Positions 18,189 to 26,341 are shown, counted from the first letter of the stretch. The stretch: 42,312 nt of DNA from Methylobacterium indicum (GCF_001043895.1 NZ_JTHF01000055.1:1-42312), one strand, 5' to 3'. A program made the numbers and translations. Notes: generated by a model not told the origin, from the sequence alone.

Positions 18189-18839
18189 ATGACAAAGTTG
18201 CAGCCGAATACAGTGATCCGTGCCGCCCTGGACCTGTTGAACGAGGTCGGCGTAGACGGTCTGACGACACGCAAACTGGCGGAACGGTTGGGGGTTCAGC
18301 AGCCGGCGCTTTACTGGCACTTCAGGAACAAGCGGGCGCTGCTCGACGCACTGGCCGAAGCCATGCTGGCGGAGAATCATACGCATTCGGTGCCGAGAGC
18401 CGACGACGACTGGCGCTCATTTCTGATCGGGAATGCCCGCAGCTTCAGGCAGGCGCTGCTCGCCTACCGCGATGGCGCGCGCATCCATGCCGGCACGCGA
18501 CCGGGCGCACCGCAGATGGAAACGGCCGACGCGCAGCTTCGCTTCCTCTGCGAGGCGGGTTTTTCGGCCGGGGACGCCGTCAATGCGCTGATGACAATCA
18601 GCTACTTCACTGTTGGGGCCGTGCTTGAGGAGCAGGCCGGCGACAGCGATGCCGGCGAGCGCGGCGGCACCGTTGAACAGGCTCCGCTCTCGCCGCTGTT
18701 GCGGGCCGCGATAGACGCCTTCGACGAAGCCGGTCCGGACGCAGCGTTCGAGCAGGGACTCGCGGTGATTGTCGATGGATTGGCGAAAAGGAGGCTCGTT
18801 GTCAGGAACGTTGAAGGACCGAGAAAGGGTGACGATTGA
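18189..18839 (+). CDS. tetR(A): Tetracycline repressor TetR, class A
   Basis: A 216-residue TetR repressor. The helix-turn-helix lies at about residues 25-45 (LTTRKLAERLGVQQPALYWHF) and the C-terminal ligand-binding/dimer domain follows. The start MTKLQPNT gives the standard length; an ATG at 18162 in the same frame lies inside the second operator and is unlikely. It binds the two palindromes at 18131-18182 and releases them when tetracycline-Mg binds, controlling both tet(A) and itself. The gene is intact. Confidence 0.95.
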   Translation: MTKLQPNTVIRAALDLLNEVGVDGLTTRKLAERLGVQQPALYWHFRNKRALLDALAEAMLAENHTHSVPRADDDWRSFLIGNARSFRQALLAYRDGARIHAGTRPGAPQMETADAQLRFLCEAGFSAGDAVNALMTISYFTVGAVLEEQAGDSDAGERGGTVEQAPLSPLLRAAIDAFDEAGPDAAFEQGLAVIVDGLAKRRLVVRNVEGPRKGDD

Positions 18840-18870
18840 TCAGGACCGCTGCCGGAGCGCAACCCACTCA

Positions 18871-19113
18871 CTACAGCAGAGCCATGTAGACAACATCCCC
18901 TCCCCCTTTCCACCGCGTCAGACGCCCGTAGCAGCCCGCTACGGGCTTTTTCATGCCCTGCCCTAGCGTCCAAGCCTCACGGCCGCGCTCGGCCTCTCTG
19001 GCGGCCTTCTGGCGCTCCTGCTGCGGCGTCCGCTCGTGGGCCGTGGCGCGGGTCCGCGCGCCGGCCTCGTGCGCCTGGCGCTCGCGGGCGAGGTCCAGGG
19101 CGGCCGTCTTCAC
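18871..19113 (-). CDS. Small charged ORF beside the iteron origin (doubtful)
   Basis: An 80-codon frame whose first 50 residues are Arg/Glu/Ala-rich and helix-forming (LARERQAHEAGARTRATAHE). It may be a remnant of a mobilisation or replication gene of the plasmid that supplied the iterons. A strong terminator for the opposite strand lies inside its 3' half, which argues against a functional gene. I do not recognise a family. Confidence 0.25.
   Translation of the reverse strand: MKTAALDLARERQAHEAGARTRATAHERTPQQERQKAAREAERGREAWTLGQGMKKPVAGCYGRLTRWKGGGDVVYMALL
18924..18951 (+). terminator. Rho-independent terminator downstream of tetR
   Basis: Perfect 9-bp stem GCCCGTAGC / GCTACGGGC, 5-nt loop, followed by TTTTT. 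It is correctly oriented to end tetR transcription. Confidence 0.88.
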
Positions 19114-19156
19114 GTTCTGCCTTGCGCAGATGAGATAGATCTAGCGTGGACTCCTT

Positions 19157-19266
19157 GATACCGTTCCAGCAGGTAGGCGATACCGTTCCAGCGGATGCCG
19201 GATACCGTTCCAGCGGATGCCGGATACCGTTCCAGCGGATGCCGGATACCGTTCCAGCGGATACGC
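19157..19266 (+). repeat. Five tandem 22-bp iterons
   Basis: Units starting GATACCGTTCCAGC begin at 19157, 19179, 19201, 19223 and 19245, exactly 22 bp apart. The middle three are identical and the first and last diverge in their final bases. Direct repeats one to two helical turns apart next to a DnaA-box-like and an AT-rich segment are the hallmark of Rep-bound plasmid origins; several IncQ-type plasmids use 22-bp iterons. Confidence 0.9.
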
Positions 19267-19479
19267 TATCCACAGGCCGAACAGGCTGCAAACCCGCGCC
19301 AGTGCTGGGTTTTAGCCTTTGGCGAAAACGAGCCTAATCCGGTTTTAATCCTTTTTTAATCATCGCGTGCCCTGCACGGGGCACCCCTGCGGGGTTCCCC
19401 CACCGCTTCGCGGCGGCTCCCCCTCCCGCATATCGAGGCCCCCAAAGGGGGCGAGCTATCCCCCCTTCGCGCCCTACGG
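19157..19479. other. Probable remnant of an iteron plasmid origin (oriV, IncQ-like layout)
   Basis: After the iterons come CTATCCACA (19266-19274, one mismatch to the DnaA box TTATCCACA), an AT-rich block (about 19338-19362, GGTTTTAATCCTTTTTTAAT) and a GC-rich run of hairpins (19375-19479: for example CCGCTTCGCGG and GCCCCCAAAGGGGGC). Iterons, AT-rich opening region and then paired hairpins is the order of IncQ origins, whose hairpins are priming sites. No rep gene survives in the window, so it is probably inactive unless Rep is supplied in trans. Family assignment is by layout only. Confidence 0.6.
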
Positions 19480-19559
19480 GGGGTCGTTTGCGGGAGGGGG
19501 CGGAATCCTGCGCTAAGGCTTTGGCCAACGATATTCTCCGGTGAGATTGATGTGTTCCC
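19480..19559 (+). repeat. Left terminal inverted repeat of Tn5393 copy B
   Basis: Begins GGGGTCGTTTGCGGGAGG, directly after the hairpin-rich origin remnant. It overlaps the last 47 bases of tnpA. Confidence 0.9.
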
Positions 19560-22398
19560 ATCCAAGCGGCGAGACATGGGCCAGCATATCGGGCGATAGC
19601 AGCTTTCCGTCTCGTTTCTGGCTGGCGACGACTTCGCCGAGCTTCATGGTGTTCCAGAAGATAATGATCGCGGCCAGCAGGTTCATGCCGGCGATCCGGT
19701 AGTGCTGTCCTTCGGCGGACCGGTCGCGGATTTCTCCCCGGCGATGGAAGCTGATGGCCCGTTTCAGCGCATGATGCGCTTCACCCTTGTTGAGACCGAT
19801 CTGGGTCCGGTGTTGGAGTTCGGCATCCAGAATCCAGTCGATCATGAACAGGGTTCGCTCGACGCGGCCGACTTCCCGCAGGGCCGTCGCGAGTTCGTTC
19901 TGCCGCGGATAGGAGGCGAGTTTCCGCAGGATCTGGCTCGGCGCGACGCTCCCGGCCGCGATGGTGGCGGCGATGCGCAGGATGTCGGGCCAGTTGCGCT
20001 CGATCATGGCCTGGTTGATCTTTCCGCCGATCAAGGCCCTCAAGTGCGCCGGCGCGGACGAAGGATTGAACGCGTAGAGGCGCTTGGACGGCAGATCCCG
20101 GATACGAGGGGCGAACCGATAGCCGAGAATGGCGCACGCGGCAAAGACGTGATCGGTGAAGCCGCCCGTATCGGCGAACTGCTCGCGGATATGGCGGCCG
20201 GCATCGTTCATAAGCAGTCCGTCGAGAATATAGGGTGCTTCGCTCGCCGTCGCGGGAATCACCTGGGTCGCGAACGGCGCATATTGATCCGAGACGTGGC
20301 TATAAGCCTTCAAGCCCGGTGTATTGCCATATTTCGCATTGACCAGGTTCATGGCCTCGCCTTGCTCGGTCGCCGCGAAGAATTGTCCATCGCTTGATGC
20401 GGAGATACCCGCGCCCCAGAATTGAGCCATAGGTAGTGCCGCCTGCGCCTCAACCACCATGGCCAGCGCCCGGTCGTAGGCTTCGCCCTCGACATGCCAC
20501 CGTCCAATGCGGATCAACTCCCAGAAGGTGTGGGTATTGGTGGCGTCCGCCATCTTGCGCAAGCCGAGATTGATCCCTTCCGCAAGGATGACGTTCATTA
20601 GCCCGATCCGGTCCGCGCAGGGCGCTCCCGTGCGCAGGTGGGTGAATGCTTCACAAAAGCCGGTCGCGGCATCCACTTCCAATAAGAGATCGGTGATACG
20701 TGTCGGCGGAATCGCCTTGTAGAGATCGAGAACCATATCTTCGGCGCCGGGCGGCGCGGCAGCTTCGAGCTTCTCGATATGCAGGATCCCGTTTTCGATG
20801 GACCCGCCAGGGATCGTGCCGGCGCGAGTAGCGCGGCCAAGCTCGCGCAACCTGATATCAAGGCGAGCTTGCCTGTCTGCCAGCCATTCCTCCGGCCGCA
20901 ATGGCACGGCGAGGCGGCCGCTTTCCGCCACGGCCTGAGCAGGTACGAGTGCGTGCTTCAGATCACCGTAGCGCCGGGACCTCGCCAGCCAGACATCTCC
21001 GGAGCGGAACGCATCGCGCAGATGGAACAACACCGCGATCTCCCAGAGGCGGGTATCGCCGGCCGCCTGACCACGAAGATGACGATGCCATTTCGAGCTC
21101 GGCCGCAGAAAGGCGGTATGCGGAGCATTGTTCAAACCGGTGCGCAGGGCTGTCACCGCTTCCAGAAGCTGCTGCGCGACAGGGGCAGCCCGAAGATCGA
21201 GCAGGCGCAACATGCGAGGAGCATACCGGCGGAAACGGTGATAGCCATCGAGTACATGATTGAGCGGATCGTCCGCCATGGTGGCCGTCAGTCTGGTTGC
21301 TATCGCGACAAGGGTTTTGAAGCCGTCCCAGCCTGATCCGCTCGCGATAACGTCGCCCAATGGCTGGCCATCATCCTGGGCATCGACCAAGGCTCCGCCG
21401 ATTTCAGCGAAGGATTTCAGGGTGTCGCGCACCGCGTTCGCTTCGTTGGTGGTCTTGGCCTGGCAAATCCTTTCCGACGCCCGGTAGAGCCTGCCCACGA
21501 TCCGGTCGTGGGTTTCGACCATGGCATCGGCAAGCATCGCCTGCCACTCCGATGCGCAGACGGCCAGAATTGCAAGCCGCCTGTCCTCCGGGAGATCGCG
21601 CATACCATCGGCATAATACCGCTCGCCCTGCCTGCGCAGACGTGTCACCCTATGGGCAGGAACACCGGCCAGCAGATCCTCGGGAAGATCGACACGTTGC
21701 AGATATTCCAACCTGTCGAGCAGCCGGTTGGCCGACGAAGAGTTCGAGCCTGGCGCGAACTGACGCAGCCACACGAAGCGGGTCACCCGATCGTCGGCCG
21801 TTTCCTCAAGCAATGCCAGTAACTGTTCCCGGATCGGTATGGGCAAGCGACCGGCAATCCGCGTCTCGATTTGCCGCTCAGCATCGACCAGAGCCGTGGC
21901 GCAAAGCCGCTCGATCGTGGATGTCGCGGGAAGAACCGTGCGGGTGCGTCGGCACTCGGTCACGAAGCTACGGGCAATGTCCTCGTTCGACACCGCCAGT
22001 TCGGCTTCCCGGAACAGCCAGTCCTTCAGCTCGCGTGCTCCACGTCCGGAGAAGGTGCGGAACCCATAGAGCGCCCGCAACTCGGCAAGATGCTCGTGCC
22101 GCGTCTCCTCGCGGGAGGCATAATCAACGAGATCATCGGCGCCAAGGCCGAGTTGCGCTCCGATGAACTCGACCACCTCGGCCGGGATCAGTTCGCCCGG
22201 AGCCAGCACCCGGCCGGGATAGCGCAGGACGCATAATTACAGGGCGAAGCCGAACCTGTTGTGAGCGCGCCGACGTTGCCTGATGTGGCCGAGATCTTCA
22301 TCGCTCAGCGTATAATGCTTCAGCAAATCCGCCTGCGAGGTCGGCAGGCGCAACAGCGCGTCCTTCTGCCGATCGGTTAGAGTGACGCGACGCGGCAT
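19513..22398 (-). pseudogene. tnpA: Tn5393 transposase, copy B, nonsense at codon 54
   Basis: Would encode the normal 961-residue Tn3-family transposase starting MPRRVTLTDRQKDALLRLP at 22398. At codon 54 the expected Gln (in FALQLCVLRYPGR) is TAA (complement at 22237-22239), a C-to-T change. The frame is otherwise open to the proper end ...HINLTGEYRWPKP at 19513. Re-initiation at an internal ATG (22209) would give 898 residues without the first 63, part of the end-binding domain. Activity is doubtful unless suppressed. Nucleotide divergence from copy A is roughly a tenth over the stretch I compared, so copies A and B are not a recent duplication. Confidence 0.85.
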
Positions 22399-22523
22399 CA
22401 ATGTTCCTTTTTCAAAATCCGATGGTGTTCAAGACGCTTTGTTTATGAAGCTGGTTGAGATACATTTCCAGCGAACAAATCATTCGTGGCCAACGCGCCG
22501 CCTCAAACCAACGTTTGTGATAC
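22399..22523. promoter_or_regulatory. res site and divergent promoters of Tn5393 copy B
   Basis: An AT-richer 125-bp gap between divergent tnpA and tnpR, the position of res in Tn5393. It is the expected binding region for the adjacent resolvase and would also let it repress both genes. Confidence 0.65.
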
Positions 22524-23138
22524 ATGCTGATCGGATATGCCCGCGTCTCCAAAGCCGATGGCTCGCAGTCTCTCGACCTGCAGCACGACGCCTTGCGCGC
22601 CGCAGGTGTCGAACGGGACAATATCTATGATGATCTTGCTTCCGGCGGTCGTGATGATCGCCCTGGCTTGACTGCCTGCCTCAAGTCATTGCGTGACGGC
22701 GATGTGCTGGTGGTCTGGAAGCTCGATCGCCTCGGACGATCGCTTGCCCATCTGGTCAACACGGTGAAGGAGCTGTCAGACCGCAAGATCGGCCTGCGGG
22801 TTCTGACTGGAAAGGGCGCTCAGATCGACACCACGACTGCGTCCGGTCGCATGGTGTTCGGAATCTTCGCCACCTTGGCCGAGTTCGAGCGGGATCTGAT
22901 CCGAGAGCGCACCATGGCGGGTCTCGCCTCCGCGAGAGCGCGCGGTCGCAAGGGCGGACGAAAATTCGCGCTCACCAAAGCTCAGGTGCGTCTCGCGCAA
23001 GCCGCCATGGCCCAGCGCGATACTTCAGTTTCCGATCTCTGCAAGGAACTCGGCATCGAGCGCGTCACTCTCTACCGATATGTCGGTCCCAAAGGCGAGC
23101 TCAGAGACCATGGAAAGCATGTTCTCGGACTTACGTAG
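22524..23138 (+). CDS. tnpR: Serine resolvase TnpR of Tn5393
   Basis: A 204-residue serine recombinase: MLIGYARVSKADGSQSLDLQ with the nucleophile Ser9, then VWKLDRLGRSLAHLVNT, then FERDLIRERTMAGLASARARG, and a C-terminal helix-turn-helix (SDLCKELGIERVTLYRYV). It resolves cointegrates at the adjacent res and represses tnpA and tnpR in Tn5393. It is intact, unlike tnpA beside it. The 65-bp gap to strA is the normal Tn5393 spacing, so strA-strB are probably read in part from the tnpR promoter. Confidence 0.95.
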   Translation: MLIGYARVSKADGSQSLDLQHDALRAAGVERDNIYDDLASGGRDDRPGLTACLKSLRDGDVLVVWKLDRLGRSLAHLVNTVKELSDRKIGLRVLTGKGAQIDTTTASGRMVFGIFATLAEFERDLIRERTMAGLASARARGRKGGRKFALTKAQVRLAQAAMAQRDTSVSDLCKELGIERVTLYRYVGPKGELRDHGKHVLGLT

Positions 23139-23203
23139 CAACTCGTTTCTTTTCGCAGGTTGAGCCACCTCCGCGCTTCATCAGAAAACTGAAGGAACCT
23201 CCA

Positions 23204-24007
23204 TTGAATCGAACTAATATTTTTTTTGGTGAATCGCATTCTGACTGGTTGCCTGTCAGAGGCGGAGAATCTGGTGATTTTGTTTTTCGACGTGGTGACG
23301 GGCATGCCTTCGCGAAAATCGCACCTGCTTCCCGCCGCGGTGAGCTCGCTGGAGAGCGTGACCGCCTCATTTGGCTCAAAGGTCGAGGTGTGGCTTGCCC
23401 CGAGGTGATCAACTGGCAGGAGGAACAGGAGGGTGCATGCTTGGTGATAACGGCAATTCCGGGAGTACCGGCGGCTGATCTGTCTGGAGCGGATTTGCTC
23501 AAAGCGTGGCCGTCAATGGGGCAGCAACTTGGCGCTGTTCACAGCCTATCGGTTGATCAATGTCCGTTTGAGCGCAGGCTGTCGCGAATGTTCGGACGCG
23601 CCGTTGATGTGGTGTCCCGCAATGCCGTCAATCCCGACTTCTTACCGGACGAGGACAAGAGTACGCCGCAGCTCGATCTTTTGGCTCGTGTCGAACGAGA
23701 GCTACCGGTGCGGCTCGACCAAGAGCGCACCGATATGGTTGTTTGCCATGGTGATCCCTGCATGCCGAACTTCATGGTGGACCCTAAAACTCTTCAATGC
23801 ACGGGTCTGATCGACCTTGGGCGGCTCGGAACAGCAGATCGCTATGCCGATTTGGCACTCATGATTGCTAACGCCGAAGAGAACTGGGCAGCGCCAGATG
23901 AAGCAGAGCGCGCCTTCGCTGTCCTATTCAATGTATTGGGGATCGAAGCCCCCGACCGCGAACGCCTTGCCTTCTATCTGCGATTGGACCCTCTGACTTG
24001 GGGTTGA
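23204..24007 (+). CDS. aph(3'')-Ib: Aminoglycoside 3''-phosphotransferase, streptomycin resistance (StrA)
   Basis: Cytoplasmic kinase of 267 residues that phosphorylates streptomycin at the 3'' hydroxyl. It shows the aminoglycoside phosphotransferase catalytic loop VVCHGDPCMPNFMVD and the downstream metal-binding LIDLGRLG segment. The sequence starts MNRTNIFFGESHSDWLPV and has the standard StrA length and content as I remember it. Its TGA overlaps the strB ATG (TGATG), which shows translational coupling. The lower GC compared with the plasmid backbone agrees with foreign origin. Confidence 0.97.
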   Translation: MNRTNIFFGESHSDWLPVRGGESGDFVFRRGDGHAFAKIAPASRRGELAGERDRLIWLKGRGVACPEVINWQEEQEGACLVITAIPGVPAADLSGADLLKAWPSMGQQLGAVHSLSVDQCPFERRLSRMFGRAVDVVSRNAVNPDFLPDEDKSTPQLDLLARVERELPVRLDQERTDMVVCHGDPCMPNFMVDPKTLQCTGLIDLGRLGTADRYADLALMIANAEENWAAPDEAERAFAVLFNVLGIEAPDRERLAFYLRLDPLTWG

Positions 24008-24843
24008 TGTTCATGCCGCCTGTTTTTCCTGCTCATTGGCACGTTTCGCAACCTGTTCTCATTGCGGACACCTTTTCCAGCCTCGTTTGGAAAGTTTCAT
24101 TGCCAGACGGGACTCCTGCAATCGTCAAGGGATTGAAACCTATAGAAGACATTGCTGATGAACTGCGCGGGGCCGACTATCTGGTATGGCGCAATGGGAG
24201 GGGAGCAGTCCGGTTGCTCGGTCGTGAGAACAATCTGATGTTGCTCGAATATGCCGGGGAGCGAATGCTCTCTCACATCGTTGCCGAGCACGGCGACTAC
24301 CAGGCGACCGAAATTGCAGCGGAACTAATGGCGAAGCTGTATGCCGCATCTGAGGAACCCCTGCCTTCTGCCCTTCTCCCGATCCGGGATCGCTTTGCAG
24401 CTTTGTTTCAGCGGGCGCGCGATGATCAAAACGCAGGTTGTCAAACTGACTACGTCCACGCGGCGATTATAGCCGATCAAATGATGAGCAATGCCTCGGA
24501 ACTGCGTGGGCTACATGGCGATCTGCATCATGAAAACATCATGTTCTCCAGTCGCGGCTGGCTGGTGATAGATCCCGTCGGTCTGGTCGGTGAAGTGGGC
24601 TTTGGCGCCGCCAATATGTTCTACGATCCGGCTGACAGAGACGACCTTTGTCTCGATCCTAGACGCATTGCACAGATGGCGGACGCATTCTCTCGTGCGC
24701 TGGACGTCGATCCGCGTCGCCTGCTCGACCAGGCGTACGCTTATGGGTGCCTTTCCGCAGCTTGGAACGCGGATGGAGAAGAGGAGCAACGCGATCTAGC
24801 TATCGCGGCCGCGATCAAGCAGGTGCGACAGACGTCATACTAG
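24007..24843 (+). CDS. aph(6)-Id: Aminoglycoside 6-phosphotransferase, streptomycin resistance (StrB)
   Basis: Cytoplasmic kinase of 278 residues that phosphorylates streptomycin at the 6 position. The catalytic loop LHGDLHHENIMF and the following VIDPVGLVGE metal-binding segment are present. The start MFMPPVFPAHWHVS at the overlapped ATG gives the standard length; an in-frame ATG three codons upstream exists. It is full length and ends 26 bp before the right Tn5393 repeat. Confidence 0.97.
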   Translation: MFMPPVFPAHWHVSQPVLIADTFSSLVWKVSLPDGTPAIVKGLKPIEDIADELRGADYLVWRNGRGAVRLLGRENNLMLLEYAGERMLSHIVAEHGDYQATEIAAELMAKLYAASEEPLPSALLPIRDRFAALFQRARDDQNAGCQTDYVHAAIIADQMMSNASELRGLHGDLHHENIMFSSRGWLVIDPVGLVGEVGFGAANMFYDPADRDDLCLDPRRIAQMADAFSRALDVDPRRLLDQAYAYGCLSAAWNADGEEEQRDLAIAAAIKQVRQTSY

Positions 24844-24869
24844 ATATCAAGCGACTTCTCCTATCCCCT

Positions 24870-24949
24870 GGGAACACATCAATCTTACCGGAGAATATCG
24901 TTGGCCAAAGCCTTAGCGTAGGATTTCGCCCTCTCCCGCAAACGACCCC
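24870..24949 (-). repeat. Tn5393 terminal inverted repeat, outer right
   Basis: Reverse complement of the left repeats with a few substitutions, ending CGACCCC. It is followed directly by ACCAG, and closes both Tn5393 copy B and the whole island. Confidence 0.92.
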
Positions 24950-24954
24950 ACCAG
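24950..24954. repeat. Target-site duplication ACCAG, right copy
   Basis: Identical to 10286-10290 and immediately outside the right terminal repeat. Confidence 0.85.
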
Positions 24955-25308
24955 CGAGGCAAGACGATCGTAGGTGCCCCGGGGGATCCGGACCACGGTA
25001 TCGGCGTCACGGTAGAGGACGGTGTCGGCGGTTTGGACCAGCGTGAAGCTTAAGCGGTCACAGAACACGATGGCCTCCCCGACAAGCTGGAAACCCTCGA
25101 TCAACTCGCCGATGTCATCGACGCCTGAGGCCGAGATGATCCCTCCGCTGAAGGTCAGCGTGAGGCGCAAACCGGCGGGATCGCCGACCTCGAACCGAAG
25201 CGAGGTGGCGCCCTCGAAGATCGCCTTGCAGGTCGTCCAGGAAGATGCCGGCAGAGGCGAGGCGGAGGCCTCGGGGCAGGCGAAAGGGTCGGGTGGGTCG
25301 ACGGCCAC
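24950..25308 (-). pseudogene. 5' part of backbone gene split by the resistance island
   Basis: Starts MAVDPPDPFACPEAS and encodes the first 118 residues (to RLAS) of the 156-residue protein completed at 10174-10290. The visible pattern is a beta-rich middle (SLRFEVGDPAGLRLTLTFSGG, VLYRDADTVVRIPRGTYD) and, in the other half, a helical tail. I recognise no family. In the present DNA the frame runs about 13 codons into the transposon repeat and stops at 24913, giving a chimeric 131-residue product if expressed. Confidence 0.8.
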
Positions 25309-25493
25309 GGTTGCCCCTGGGTTGTGCCAGTATGCCGTAAGGTAGCACGCTGAGGGGGCGGGGTCAGCACTGAAGCGAAGTCGCCCGGCGCCAGGCTGAA
25401 ACTGCCCCTCCCCCAGGGGCGCTGCGTGCGTGGGTCAGGCCGCAAGGCGGGCAGGGTTCGCAGCCGGCACGACGCTCGCCACCGCCCAGCCTG

Positions 25494-25604
25494 TCAGCCG
25501 ACTGCGATCCGGTGAGCGTCGTGGCGGAATGCATCGAGAGCGTCCAGGCCGCGATCGACGACCTCCCGCCGGGGGCTTGAGCGATCCATCCTGAGGGCCG
25601 GCAT
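25494..25604 (-). CDS. Possible 36-residue microprotein
   Basis: ATG preceded by GAGGAAAGGGA, encoding MPALRMDRSSPRREVVDRGL and a further 16 residues. The ribosome site is good, but length and lack of known relatives keep this speculative. It runs in the same direction as the 72-codon frame just upstream. Confidence 0.25.
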   Translation of the reverse strand: MPALRMDRSSPRREVVDRGLDALDAFRHDAHRIAVG

Positions 25605-25615
25605 GGTCCCTTTCC

Positions 25616-25834
25616 TCATTTCGGAGGAACAGGGAACAGGGCGCGGGCTGGCACCGGGGTCTCGGAGGTACCGGTGCTCGACTGGAGGCGCTCCTCCCCG
25701 GTGAGGGCAACCTTCCTGGTCAGGCTGCGGGGCTGGGGGCGTCCGGAGCGGGCGCCATCTCGAGCGGCGGCGGCGCGGTTGAGGGCGTCCTCCCGCGCCA
25801 ATCTGGAGCCACGGCGCGGGTACGAGACGGCCAC
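25616..25834 (-). CDS. Hypothetical small basic protein (72 residues)
   Basis: GTG start with GAGGCGAG just upstream. The product begins MAVSYPRRGSRLAREDALNR and is Arg/Ala-rich. Third codon positions are mostly G or C, as in real genes of this backbone. No family was recognised. A short stretch in a GC-rich genome can mimic this, so confidence is limited. Confidence 0.35.
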   Translation of the reverse strand: MAVSYPRRGSRLAREDALNRAAAARDGARSGRPQPRSLTRKVALTGEERLQSSTGTSETPVPARALFPVPPK

Positions 25835-25980
25835 CTCGCCTCATCCGGCAAGCATGGAACCCGGTCGAACCGCCCCAAGCGGAACCGGCGGTGAAACGCG
25901 GCGCCGACGTTCGCCACAGCGTCAGACCGTCCCTACACGATGGCGACAAGGGAACAGACGGCGGCTCCGCCCGCAACCGT

Positions 25981-26068
25981 CCGGCCAGACGATTTTCCCC
26001 TGTCGCTTCGCGCCATTCCTCGCGGGACAAAATCGTCAGTCCGGCCGGTCCTCCGCTGCGCTCCGGCC
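25981..26068. repeat. Palindromic intergenic repeat, copy 2
   Basis: GACGATTTT (25988-25996) and AAAATCGTC (26029-26037) form perfect 9-bp arms, extended outside by CCGGCC on both sides. It resembles copy 1 at 8996-9045, including the following TCCTCCGCTGCGCTCCGGCC stretch. Confidence 0.6.
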
Positions 26069-26153
26069 CCTCTCGGGGTGCAGGCGGAGCCGCCGCCTGT
26101 TTGGGGGGTCGCATCGCGCAGGGACGGTCCCGAGCGCCCAGGGAAACCAGACG

Positions 26154-26327
26154 ATGCCGCGCCCCACCTCGACCCTCCCCGCCCACGCCCGCTACGCCCT
26201 CGCGACCCACGTAGCCGAACTCCAGGCGGAGCTGGCCTCCATCTCCTGCCCGCGCGAGCGGCGCACCATCCAGGCCGAGCTGAAGGCCGCCCAGGCCCGG
26301 GTCGCCCAGCTCACCCCGGAGGGCTAA
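26154..26327 (+). CDS. Hypothetical small helical protein (57 residues)
   Basis: ATG preceded by CAGGGAAA at good spacing. The C-terminal 35 residues (HVAELQAELASISCPRERRT, then IQAELKAAQARVAQL) look like an amphipathic helix or coiled coil, and a hairpin terminator follows 14 bp after the stop. Start signal, helical product and terminator together make this more convincing than the other small frames nearby. Function unknown. Confidence 0.55.
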   Translation: MPRPTSTLPAHARYALATHVAELQAELASISCPRERRTIQAELKAAQARVAQLTPEG

Positions 26328-26341
26328 TCCCCCTCCTCCAG

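Larger units (their letters stand above)
10291..24949. mobile_element. Composite Tn5393-bounded multidrug-resistance island (14,659 bp)
   Basis: The island starts and ends with 80-bp inverted copies of the Tn5393 terminal repeat (GGGGTCGTTTGCGGGAG...) and is flanked by ACCAG on both sides, so the whole block most simply entered as one transposition unit. Contents: Tn5393 copy A remnant, Tn21-subgroup transposon with beta-lactamase, tet(A)-tetR, an iteron origin remnant and Tn5393 copy B with strA-strB. Internal element ends lack matching duplications: CAGCA versus ACGAT around the Tn21-like unit, TACGG left of copy B. The inside was therefore built by deletion and recombination. GC content and codon use are visibly less extreme than in the backbone. 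Confidence 0.85.
19480..24949. mobile_element. Tn5393-like transposon, copy B (5,470 bp) with strA-strB
   Basis: Bounded by 80-bp inverted repeats (19480-19559 and 24870-24949). The 5,470-bp length equals that of Tn5393 lacking insertion sequences. Order: tnpA (minus strand), res, tnpR, strA, strB. The left flank TACGG differs from the right flank ACCAG, so this unit did not insert here alone; its right end also serves as the right end of the whole island. tnpA carries a nonsense codon. Confidence 0.92.
25309..26153. other. 845-bp backbone stretch without a confident gene
   Basis: Holds a GC hairpin GCCCCT-CCCCC-AGGGGC (25404-25420), two short minus-strand frames with plausible ribosome sites (see the separate entries at 25616-25834 and 25494-25604) and a palindromic repeat (25981-26068). 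A plus-strand frame ending at 25580 with AECIESVQAAIDDLPPGA is also gene-like, but no good start was found. Confidence 0.5.

Noticed and set aside
19157..19266. Short CRISPR-like array
   Set aside because: The 22-bp units are directly contiguous without unique spacers and sit by a DnaA-box-like site, so they are iterons.
19146..19337. Plus-strand 63-codon frame over the iterons
   Set aside because: The translation only repeats the iteron sequence and has no ribosome site.
10291..24949. Unresolved cointegrate made by one Tn5393 duplicating itself
   Set aside because: Copies A and B differ too much in tnpA to be products of a recent replicative event, although their orientation fits.
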